9,616 nt of DNA from Solirubrobacteraceae bacterium (lineage in GTDB: Bacteria > Actinomycetota > Thermoleophilia > Solirubrobacterales > Solirubrobacteraceae): assembly GCA_019683665.1 (NCBI GenBank), contig JADGIB010000128.1, forward strand, positions 1-9,616, in the 5' to 3' direction. A program made the translations under genes and the position numbers. Of the stretch, positions 1 to 6,837 are shown piece by piece (the first letter of the stretch is position 1; each line of letters opens with the position of its first letter). The notes beneath the pieces are model-generated. The model was not told the DNA's origin and made no database searches. It saw nothing but the letters and a program-made list of their open reading frames with translations.

Positions 1-1148
1 TTGCGGGCCGCGTCCTTGGCGACGACGTAGCGCGGCGTGCCGGTCCCGCCCAGCCCGAGCCCCTTGCGCTGGCCGACCGTGTAGAGCGCCTGGCCGCGGT
101 GGCGTCCGAGCGTGCGCCCGGCGGTGTCGACGAGGTCGCCCGGCTGCGCCCGCTGCCCGCCGTGGCGGGCCAGGAACTCGGCCCGGCCGGTGCCGGCCAG
201 GAAGCAGAGGTCCTGCGAGTCGGGCTTGCGCGCGACCGGCAGCCCGGCCTCCTCGGCCAGCGCCCGCACCTCGGCCTTCGTCAGCTCGCCGAGCGGGAAG
301 CGCAGCCGGGCGAGCACCGCGGGCGGGACGGCGGCGAGCATGTAGCTCTGGTCCTTGGCGGCGTCGGCGGCGATCCGCAGCAGCCCGTCATCGCCGACGC
401 GCGCGTAGTGGCCGGTCGCGAGCGCGGGCGCGCCGACGCGCGCGGCGACGTCGAGCATCGCGTCGAGGCGGACCGACCCGTTGCAGCGCACGCACGGGTT
501 CGGGGTCAGGCCGGCGGCGTGGTCGGCCAGCCACGGCTCGACGACCCCGGCGCGGAACTCGTCGCGCAGGTCGATCGTCAGGTGCGGCAGGCCCATCCGG
601 TGGGCGAGCATCCGGGCGTGGCGGACCGCGTCGGCCGAGCAGCACGAGCGCTCGGCGTCGTTCTCGGGCGACGACCACAGCTCGAGCGTCACCGCGACCG
701 CGTTCGGCCCGCTGCGCAGCGCGGCGACGGCGGAGTCGACGCCGCCGCTCATCGCGACGAGCACCCGCCCCGGGTCGAGCGGGGCCGCCCCGTCGGCGCG
801 GACGGCGGCGCCGAGCGCGCGGTGCAGGGCGTCGGAGGCGAGGTCGGCGGCGTGGCGCTTGCCGGGGCTGAGCCCGCCGAGCTCGTCGGCGATGGCCTGC
901 GCCGACACGCGCGCGGCCTCCAGGACCGGCGCGCCGCGGACGAGCTCGACCGCGGCCGAGGCGGCGGCCAGCGCGGCGCCGCAGCCGGACGCGTCGCAGC
1001 CCGCGTCGACGACGCGGTCGCCCTCGACGGCGACCGACACGCGCACGAGGTCGCCGCACACGGCCCCGCCGGCGGCGCCGTGGTGGGCGCCCGCCGGGAC
1101 GTGGCCGCGCGGGGCGCGCAGGTGCTCCTCGAACCGCTCGTCGGCCAT
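1..1148 (-). CDS. mnmA: Iron-sulfur scaffold (SufU/NifU-N-like) domain fused to tRNA 2-thiouridylase MnmA; 3' end beyond window
   Basis: MnmA activates U34 of the Lys, Glu and Gln tRNAs with ATP and inserts sulfur to give 2-thiouridine, in the cytoplasm. Starting at ATG 1148, 382 residues are visible before the left edge. Residues 1-117 resemble SufU/IscU scaffolds: FEEHLRAPRG at the start, CGD at 31-33, SGC at 54-56 followed by an A/S-rich helix, and PGKRH at 95-99. The third scaffold cysteine is Ala100. Residues 128 onward are MnmA: ATP pyrophosphatase P-loop SGGVDS (134-139), CCS (169-171), TPNPCVRCN with Cys219 and Cys222, ATGHYARV (244-251), KDQSYML (265-271) and KPDSQDLCFL with Cys315. 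An in-frame TGA lies a short way upstream and no other start lies between, so the ATG is secure. TACACT lies 8 bp before it. The fusion is seen directly; that the front domain feeds sulfur or a cluster to MnmA is inference. Confidence 0.93.
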   Translation of the reverse strand, partial: MADERFEEHLRAPRGHVPAGAHHGAAGGAVCGDLVRVSVAVEGDRVVDAGCDASGCGAALAAASAAVELVRGAPVLEAARVSAQAIADELGGLSPGKRHAADLASDALHRALGAAVRADGAAPLDPGRVLVAMSGGVDSAVAALRSGPNAVAVTLELWSSPENDAERSCCSADAVRHARMLAHRMGLPHLTIDLRDEFRAGVVEPWLADHAAGLTPNPCVRCNGSVRLDAMLDVAARVGAPALATGHYARVGDDGLLRIAADAAKDQSYMLAAVPPAVLARLRFPLGELTKAEVRALAEEAGLPVARKPDSQDLCFLAGTGRAEFLARHGGQRAQPGDLVDTAGRTLGRHRGQALYTVGQRKGLGLGGTGTPRYVVAKDAAR

Positions 1149-1156
1149 CCGTTCGG

Positions 1157-1162
1157 AGTGTA
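1157..1162 (-). promoter_or_regulatory. Putative -10 element of mnmA (near-leaderless)
   Basis: On the minus strand TACACT fits the actinobacterial TANNNT -10 pattern and ends 8 bp before the mnmA ATG, so transcription would start at or within a base or two of the start codon. No Shine-Dalgarno sequence is visible. A TTGAGG further upstream is only 14 bp away, too close to be a good -35. The matching layout at four other gene heads raises confidence. Confidence 0.5.
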
Positions 1163-1163
1163 T

Positions 1164-1197
1164 GCGCGGGCCCGCGCCTCAAGGTCCGGGCCCGGAC
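1164..1197. promoter_or_regulatory. Two 14-bp perfect palindromes with a shared CGGGCCCG core, candidate tandem operator
   Basis: GCGCGGGCCCGCGC (1164-1177) and GTCCGGGCCCGGAC (1184-1197) are each perfect 14-bp palindromes. Both are centred on the same 8-bp core, and their centres are exactly 20 bp apart, close to two helical turns. They fill most of the 56-bp space between the divergent mnmA and diguanylate cyclase genes, just upstream of the putative mnmA -10. The symmetry is seen directly; an operator role for a dimeric repressor or activator is inference. GC-rich DNA produces such palindromes by chance more often than average DNA. Confidence 0.4.
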
Positions 1198-1204
1198 GTC
1201 GAAT

Positions 1205-2826
1205 GTGGTGCCTGAGATGCGGCGGCAGATGCGCATGCGGATGCTCCTGGTCGTGGCTGCGCTCGCCGTCGGCGGGGCGGTCTGGCTCGGGGCCCAGATC
1301 CAGCGCGACAGCGCCACGATCGCGACGGAGCGCCTGCGCGCCGCCGCCGCCCTGCGCGCCGCGGTCGTCGACGAGGTCACGGCCCTCCAGGGCCTCGAGA
1401 CCGACCGGGACGCGGTCGCGGCGATCCGTTCCGAGGGGCACCGCGAGTTCCAGCGGGCGGTCGCCCTCCTCGAGGACGCGGCCGAGGAGGACGCGCGCGT
1501 CGACCGGGCGCTCGACGCGGTGAAGGCCGCCGAGGCGCGCTGGCGCGACCGCGCCGACGCGCTGTCGGCCGCCGCCGACGAGCGGTCCGCCCGGCGCACG
1601 AAGGCGACGCAGACGCTGCTGGAGCGCTTCGACACGGCCGTCGACGGCCTCGACGCCGAGCTCGAGCGGCTGCGGGTCGACGACCAGGCCGTCTCGATGC
1701 TGGCGACGATCATCCTCGCGCTGCTCGCCGTCCTCGTCGTCGTCGGCGGCGGGATGTACGTCCTGCACCGGCGCCTGCGCGCCGAGGCCGCCGTCGCCGA
1801 GGCCGAGCGCCGCCACCGCCAGCGCCAGGACGAGCTCGGGCGCGCGCTCCTGTCGGCCGCCTCCGAGGACGAGGTCCACGAGCTGCTGGAGCGCCACCTC
1901 GGCCACGGCCGCGACGGCCGCACCGTCGCCGTGCTCGAGTCCGACCCGGACCGCGACCGGCTCGTGACCCGCACCGCGCTCGACCCGGCCGGGCCGCTGT
2001 CGACCGCGCTCGCCGACGCGGCCCCGCGCGACTGCGCCGCGGTCCGCCTCGGCGCCCCGCACGCCGAGGGCGCCGGCGAGGAGCCCCCGCTCGTGCGCTG
2101 CGAGGTGTGCGCGGGCGCCGGGCGCGACCGCCTCTGCGCCCCGCTCGTCGCCTCCGGCGAGGTGATCGGGTCGGTCCTCGCCGCCCAGGACGCGCCGCTC
2201 GACGAGGACACGCGCCGGCAGGTCGCCGAGTCGGTGACGATCGCCGCGCCGGTCCTCGCGAACCTCCGCACGATCGCGCTGGCCGAGACGCGCGCGGCCA
2301 CCGACCCGCTCACCGGCCTGCCGAACCGGCGCGCGCTCGACGACATGCTCAAGCGGATGGTCGCCCAGTCGCTGCGCCGCGAGTCGCCGCTGGCGTCGTC
2401 TCGATCGACCTCGACCACTTCAAGGACGTCAACGACCGCTTCGGCCACGACAAGGGCGACGCGGTCCTCGCCGCGGTCGGCGCGACGCTGAGGGCGAGCA
2501 CCCGCGCCGGCGACGTCGTCGGGCGCTGGGGCGGCGAGGAGTTCCTCGTGCTCGCCCCCGATACGCCGCTGGCGGGCGGGCTCGCGCTGGCCGAGACGCT
2601 GCGCGCCGCCGTCGAGGGGATCGCGGTCGTCGGCGTCGAGCTGCCGATCACGGCCTCGATGGGCGTGGCGATCTGCCCCGACGACGCGACCGCGACCGAC
2701 CTGCTCCTGCGCCAGGCCGACCGCGGCCTCTACGCCGCCAAGCGCCTCGGCCGCAACCGGGTCGCGCGCCACGGGGACGCCGACCCGGTGGAGGGCGCGG
2801 CCGCGCCCGAGCCTACGCCGGCCTGA
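1205..2826 (+). pseudogene. Membrane-anchored GAF-GGDEF diguanylate cyclase, broken by a one-base frameshift
   Basis: If intact, this would make cyclic di-GMP from two GTP at the membrane. From GTG 1205 it shows a transmembrane helix (about 13-30), a long charged, probably coiled extracytoplasmic helical region (31-160), a second transmembrane helix (about 164-186), a GAF domain (about 210-357) with Cys277, Cys299, Cys302 and Cys311, and then the GGDEF domain opening at TDPLTGLPNRR. The frame fails after RRESPLA near 2395. It resumes one frame over as VVSIDLDHFKDVND, with inhibitory-site RAGD (2503-2514) five residues before the active-site GGEEF (2530-2544), ending at TGA 2824-2826. Restoring one G (gcgtc to gcggtc) joins the halves. 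Everything downstream is well conserved, so the break is recent or a sequencing error. The start is uncertain: ATG 1217, 1229, 1235 and 1241 are in frame, and no ribosome site decides. Confidence 0.85.
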
Positions 2827-4564
2827 GGCCGAGCTCCTTCATCTGGCGGGCGTCGACCGGCGCCGGCGCCCCGGTCATGAGGTCGGCGCCGCTGGCCGTC
2901 TTCGGGAACGCGATGACGTCGCGGATCGAGTCGCGCCCGGCGACGATCGCCGCGACGCGGTCGAGGCCGAACGCGATCCCGCCGTGCGGCGGCGCGCCGT
3001 AGCGCAGCGCGTCGAGCAGGAACCCGAAGCGGGCCTGGGCCTCCTCCTCGGGCATCCCGAGGATCTCGAGCACGCGGCGCTGGACGTCGACGTCGTGGAT
3101 TCGGATCGAGCCGCCCCCGATCTCGGTGCCGTCGAGCACGAGGTCGTAGGCGCGCGAGCGCAGCGACCCCGGGTCGGAGAGGTCGCCGACCGGCGCGGTG
3201 AACGGGTGGTGCAGCGCGTCCCAGCGCCCCTCCCCCTCGTTCCACTCGAAGGCCGGGAAGTCGACGATCCACACGAGCTCGTGGCGGCTCGTGTCCGGCT
3301 CGCCGAGGCGCAGGCGCAGCGTGCCGAGGACCTCGGCGGCGACGCACGCGTCGTCGGCGACCGCGAGCAGGAGGTCGCCCTCGGAGGCGCCGAGCTGCGA
3401 CGAGACCGCCTGCATCTCGGCGTCGGTGAGGAACTTCGCGATCGGCGAGCGCCACACGCCGCCCTCCTGCACGAACGCCCACACGAGCCCCTTCGCGCCG
3501 GTGCGCTGGGCCAGCTCGGTCAGCTCGTCGAGCTCCTTGCGCGGCGTCTCGCGCGGCCCGGCGTTGAAGCCGCGGACGACGCCGCCGCTGTCGAGCACGC
3601 CGCGGAACGCCTTGAACCCGGTGCCGCGCAGGTGGTCGGAGACGTCGTGGATCTCCAAGCCGAAGCGCAGGTCCGGGCGGTCGGACCCGTAGCGGGCCAT
3701 CGCCTCGTCGTAGCCGAGCCGCGGCCACGGCGGCGGCGGGGCGGAGAAGCCGCACGCCTCGAACACCCGCGCGAACAGGCGCTCCATGAGCCCCATGACG
3801 TCCTCCTCCTCGACGAAGGACATCTCGAGGTCGAGCTGGGTGAACTCGGGCTGGCGGTCGGCGCGCAGGTCCTCGTCGCGGAAGCAGCGCGCGATCTGGT
3901 AGTAGCGCTCGTAGCCGCTCATCATCAGCAGCTGCTTGAACAGCTGCGGCGACTGCGGCAGCGCGTAGAAGCTGCCGGGCTGCATCCGCGACGGGACGAG
4001 GAAGTCGCGCGCGCCCTCCGGCGTGGAGCGCGTGAGGATCGGCGTCTCGATCTCCAGGAAGTCGTGCTCGGCGAGCGTCTCGCGCATCACCCGCACGATC
4101 CGGTCGCGGAGCACGAGCGCGTCGCGCATCGCCTCGCGCCGCAGGTCGATCATGCGGTGCGCGAGGCGGGTGCTCTCGTCGACCTGGCCGTCCTCGTCGA
4201 CCGGGAACGGCGGCGTCTCGGCCTGGGCGAGCACCTCCATCTCCTCGACCTGCAGCTCGACCTCGCCGGTGGCGATGTTCGGGTTGACGTTCGCCTCCTC
4301 GCGGCGGACGAGCGTGCCGACGGCCGACAGCACGTGCTCGGAGCGCAGCCGCTCGGCGGCGGCGAACGCCTCGCCGGAGGTCTCCGGGTGGAAGACGAGC
4401 TGCAGCAGGCCGGAGCGGTCGCGCAGGTCGATGAAGATGAGGCCGCCGTGGTCGCGGCGGCGGTGGACCCAGCCGGCGACGCGCAGGCGCTGGCCGGCGC
4501 GGTCGGCGCCGAGCTCGCCGGCCCACGCGTCGCGGTAGCGGTTGGCGGCGGGCGGGCGATTCAC
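2813..4564 (-). CDS. aspS: Aspartyl-tRNA synthetase (probably non-discriminating, Asp/Asn)
   Basis: Class IIb synthetase charging tRNA with aspartate in the cytoplasm; 583 residues, the normal bacterial length. An N-terminal OB-fold anticodon-binding domain (GWVHRRRDHGG, about 31-41) is followed by the class II core. Motif 1 is around FLEIETPILTRSTPEGARDF, motif 2 around YYQIARCFRDEDLRADRQPEF, and motif 3 is GGIAFGLDRVAAIV near the C-terminus. The bacterial GAD insertion lies between motifs 2 and 3. His39 in RRRDHGG matches the histidine reported for non-discriminating enzymes, which also charge tRNA-Asn for GatCAB amidation, where discriminating ones have leucine; this is inference from one position. 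The GTG start at 4564 overlaps the hisS stop as GTGA and gives NRPPAANRYRD, a normal N-terminus. The stop TAG (2813-2815) lies inside the convergent diguanylate cyclase gene. Confidence 0.97.
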   Translation of the reverse strand: MNRPPAANRYRDAWAGELGADRAGQRLRVAGWVHRRRDHGGLIFIDLRDRSGLLQLVFHPETSGEAFAAAERLRSEHVLSAVGTLVRREEANVNPNIATGEVELQVEEMEVLAQAETPPFPVDEDGQVDESTRLAHRMIDLRREAMRDALVLRDRIVRVMRETLAEHDFLEIETPILTRSTPEGARDFLVPSRMQPGSFYALPQSPQLFKQLLMMSGYERYYQIARCFRDEDLRADRQPEFTQLDLEMSFVEEEDVMGLMERLFARVFEACGFSAPPPPWPRLGYDEAMARYGSDRPDLRFGLEIHDVSDHLRGTGFKAFRGVLDSGGVVRGFNAGPRETPRKELDELTELAQRTGAKGLVWAFVQEGGVWRSPIAKFLTDAEMQAVSSQLGASEGDLLLAVADDACVAAEVLGTLRLRLGEPDTSRHELVWIVDFPAFEWNEGEGRWDALHHPFTAPVGDLSDPGSLRSRAYDLVLDGTEIGGGSIRIHDVDVQRRVLEILGMPEEEAQARFGFLLDALRYGAPPHGGIAFGLDRVAAIVAGRDSIRDVIAFPKTASGADLMTGAPAPVDARQMKELGLRPA

Positions 4565-5805
4565 AGGCCCGGGCCCCGCAGCACGTCGCGGACGACGGCA
4601 TCCGCGTCGGGGGCGGTGATCTGCTCGCCGCCCTGGCGATCCTTCAGCTCCCAGGAACCGTCCTCGTTCATCCAGGCAACGTAGCGAGCGTCGAGCCGCG
4701 CCGCCTGCTTGAAGACGCCCTTCATCGAGCGCCCGGCGAGGTCGAGCTGGGCGCCGAGGCCGGCCCGCCGCGCGTCGGCGACGAGGCGGAACTGCGTCGG
4801 CCCGACCGGGCCGGCGACGTAGAGGTCGACGGGCGGGGCCGCGTGCGGCGGCGCGCCGCCGGCGAGCAGGATCCGCTCGATGCCGGCCGCCCACCCCATC
4901 CCCGGCGTCGGCGGGCCGCCGATCTCGGCGATGAGGCGGTCGTAGCGGCCGCCGCCGCCGAGCGCCGACTGGGCGCCGAGCTCGCTGGAGTGGATCTCGA
5001 AGACGGTGCGCACGTAGTAGTCGAGGCCGCGCACGAGCGTCGGCTCGACCTTGTAGGCGACGCCGGCCGCGTCGAGCAGCGCGAGCACCTCGGAGAAGTG
5101 CTGGGCGTCCTCGGCGTCGAGGAAGTCGCGCAGGAGCGGCGCGCCGGCCATGACCTCCCGCGTGCCCGGGTGGTCGGAGTCGAAGGCGCGCAGCGGGTTG
5201 AGGTCGATCCGGTTGCGGACCTCCTCCGACAGCTTGTCGGCGTGCCGGCGCAGGTGGTCCTGCAGCGCGGCGCGGTACTCGGCCCGCGACTCGAGGCGCC
5301 CGAGGCTGGAGACCTTCACGGTGATGCCGCGCGCGCCGACGTCGGTCAGCAGCGTCGTCAGCAGGAGGATCGCCTCGGCGTCGACGGCCGGGTCCTCGGA
5401 GCCGAGCGCCTCGGCCCCGATCTGCCAGAACTGGCGGTAGCGGCCGGCCTGGGCGCGCTCGTAGCGGAAGAACGGCCCGAGGTACCAGAGCTTCACCGGC
5501 TGGGCCAGCTTGTGCATCCCGTGCTCGACGTAGGCGCGGCAGACGGCGGCCGTGCCCTCGGGGCGCAGCGTCAGCGACCGCCCGCCGGCGTCGTCGAACG
5601 TGTACATCTCCTTCTGGACGATGTCGGTCGACTCGCCGACGCCGCGCTGGAACAGCTCGGTGTGCTCGAAGATCGGGGTCTCGATGCGCTGGTAGCCGGC
5701 GCTCTCGAGCACCTCGCGGGCACGGGCCTCGAGCGCGGCCCGGGCCGCGGTCTGCTCGGGCAGCACGTCCTGCGTGCCGCGCGGCGCCTGGATCCGCTCG
5801 CTCAC
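4561..5805 (-). CDS. hisS: Histidyl-tRNA synthetase
   Basis: Class IIa synthetase attaching histidine to tRNA-His in the cytoplasm; 414 residues, typical for bacteria. The N-terminus MSERIQAPRGTQDVLPE is the standard opening. Motif 1 lies in YQRIETPIFEHTELFQRGVG, motif 2 is FRYERAQAGRYRQFWQIG, the histidine-specific signatures are LVRGLDYYVRTVFE and SALGGGGRYDRL, and motif 3 is GMGWAAGIERIL. The C-terminal anticodon-binding domain includes LAGRSMKGVFKQAARLDARYVAW. GTG 5805 is the start: it overlaps the upstream hydrolase stop in a GTGA, and the resulting N-terminus matches the family. No Shine-Dalgarno sequence is evident, so translation is probably coupled to the upstream gene. The hydrolase-hisS-aspS order is common in actinobacteria, usually downstream of relA, which is not in this window. 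Confidence 0.98.
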   Translation of the reverse strand: MSERIQAPRGTQDVLPEQTAARAALEARAREVLESAGYQRIETPIFEHTELFQRGVGESTDIVQKEMYTFDDAGGRSLTLRPEGTAAVCRAYVEHGMHKLAQPVKLWYLGPFFRYERAQAGRYRQFWQIGAEALGSEDPAVDAEAILLLTTLLTDVGARGITVKVSSLGRLESRAEYRAALQDHLRRHADKLSEEVRNRIDLNPLRAFDSDHPGTREVMAGAPLLRDFLDAEDAQHFSEVLALLDAAGVAYKVEPTLVRGLDYYVRTVFEIHSSELGAQSALGGGGRYDRLIAEIGGPPTPGMGWAAGIERILLAGGAPPHAAPPVDLYVAGPVGPTQFRLVADARRAGLGAQLDLAGRSMKGVFKQAARLDARYVAWMNEDGSWELKDRQGGEQITAPDADAVVRDVLRGPGL

Positions 5806-6452
5806 TGACGGGTCGGGAGATCGGCCAGGAACGGGTTCGTCGCGCGCTCGCGCCCGAGCGTCGTGAGCCCCATGTGCCCGGGGTGCACGCGGGTCTCCTC
5901 GGGGTAGCGCTCCAGCAGCCCCCGGATGGCGGCGGCCAGGGTCGGCCAGTCGCCGCCGGGCAGGTCGGTGCGTCCGACCGAGCCCTGGAAGAGGACGTCG
6001 CCGGAGAACAGCGCCTGGCTGTCCTCGACCGCGTACGTGACGTGGCCGGGGCTGTGGCCGGGCGTGAAGACGACGTCGAGGTCGAGGCCGGCGAGTTGGA
6101 GGCGCTCGCCGCCGGCGACGGTGTGCTCGGCCTCCCAGCTCTCGAACGGGCCGAAGCCGGGCATCCGCACGTGGTCGTTGATGTTCGCGAGCACCTCGCG
6201 CTCCAGCTCGGGCACGTAGACGGGCGCGCCGGTCGCGCGGGCGACGGCGGCGACGGCGCCGACGTGGTCGAAGTGCGTGTGGGTGAGGAGGATCGCGTCG
6301 AGCGCGACGCCGAGCTCCTCGACGACGCCGAGCAGCCGGTCGGCCTCGTCGCCGGGGTCGACGATGACGGCGCGGTCGGCGCCGGGCCGGCGCACGAGGT
6401 AGGCGTTCTCCTGCAGCGGCCCGACGGTGAGCATCCGGACGTCGAGGCTCAC
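5802..6452 (-). CDS. Metallo-beta-lactamase-fold hydrolase (glyoxalase II-like)
   Basis: Cytoplasmic binuclear metal hydrolase of the GloB/YcbL type; 216 residues, the short form without the glutathione-binding C-terminal domain of true glyoxalase II. Metal ligands are visible in order: THTHFDH (His58, His60, Asp62, His63), PGHSPGH (His133), SGD (Asp152) and VHPGHM (His193). The GPLQENAYLV opening is characteristic of the family. The GTG start at 6452 overlaps the upstream stop as GTGA and has an AAGGA ribosome site (6459-6463) six bases before it, the only clear Shine-Dalgarno sequence at these junctions. A longer reading frame going back to 6521 is rejected because it would overlap the upstream gene. 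The substrate is unknown; conserved linkage to hisS suggests a thioester or similar housekeeping role, which is inference. Confidence 0.92.
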   Translation of the reverse strand: MSLDVRMLTVGPLQENAYLVRRPGADRAVIVDPGDEADRLLGVVEELGVALDAILLTHTHFDHVGAVAAVARATGAPVYVPELEREVLANINDHVRMPGFGPFESWEAEHTVAGGERLQLAGLDLDVVFTPGHSPGHVTYAVEDSQALFSGDVLFQGSVGRTDLPGGDWPTLAAAIRGLLERYPEETRVHPGHMGLTTLGRERATNPFLADLPTRQ

Positions 6453-6832
6453 GCGCCGTCCTTCTTGGGCTTGGGGTTCGCGGCCTGCGCCTTCTGGCGC
6501 TGGCGGCGCCGGTACATCCACAGGTCGGTGTAGTAGCCCATCGGGATGTAGATGAGCAGCATGAACCCGACGAGCGGGATCATCTGCGCCGGCGTGACGT
6601 CGAAGCCGGGAATGACGAGCAGCAGGACGACGAAGAAGATGACGGCGATGAGCGCCCGGTTGATCGCGCTGCGCCAGGTCGGCGGCTGATCGAAGCGGTT
6701 GGGCCGTGCCTTTGGGGCCGTCGCGCTCTTCGTCTCGGCCGGCGTCGGCTTGCGACCGGTGCGCCCGCGCGCCTCGATCATCCCCGCGGCGTTGCCGCGA
6801 TGCTTCGTGCGCCGGCGCGTCCTCTGAGCCAT
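6449..6832 (-). CDS. Small two-helix membrane protein, function unknown
   Basis: I do not recognise a named family. The protein has 127 residues. The first 50 are very basic and probably disordered (MAQRTRRRTKHRGNAAG, then a K/P/A-rich stretch). Two hydrophobic helices follow (about 59-77 and 84-103), joined by a short GFDVTPAQ loop, and the tail is basic (RRRQRQKAQAANPKPKK). By the positive-inside rule both ends should be cytoplasmic, with the loop outside. It starts at ATG 6832, five bases after the formimidoyltransferase stop, and its TGA overlaps the hydrolase GTG. A TACGCT seven bases before the ATG suggests it heads a leaderless transcript. The RNA-binding look of the N-terminus and linkage to tRNA synthetases could mean a translation-related membrane role, but that is speculation. 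Confidence 0.85.
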   Translation of the reverse strand: MAQRTRRRTKHRGNAAGMIEARGRTGRKPTPAETKSATAPKARPNRFDQPPTWRSAINRALIAVIFFVVLLLVIPGFDVTPAQMIPLVGFMLLIYIPMGYYTDLWMYRRRQRQKAQAANPKPKKDGA

Positions 6833-6837
6833 GGCCC

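Noticed and set aside
99..1523. Long plus-strand open frame opposite mnmA
   Set aside because: It is an antisense shadow caused by very high GC: low-complexity Arg/Ala/Gly-rich translation, no motif, and it crosses the intergenic spacer. The opposite strand encodes a clear MnmA.
2390..2400. Programmed ribosomal frameshift in the diguanylate cyclase gene
   Set aside because: There is no slippery heptamer and no clear stimulatory element; a one-base deletion or sequencing error explains it better.
388..2772. Very long minus-strand open frame of about 794 residues
   Set aside because: It crosses two real genes on different strands in the wrong frame and yields Arg/Ser-rich sequence without any domain.
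2984..4684. Plus-strand open frame opposite aspS
   Set aside because: It is an antisense shadow of an unmistakable aspartyl-tRNA synthetase; no recognisable motif.
4843..5808. Plus-strand open frame opposite hisS
   Set aside because: It is a complementary-frame artefact of high GC; hisS motifs cover the whole region on the minus strand.
6453..6521. N-terminal extension of the hydrolase back to an ATG at 6521
   Set aside because: It would overlap the membrane protein gene by about 70 bp, while GTG 6452 has a ribosome site, the GTGA overlap and the family-typical N-terminus.
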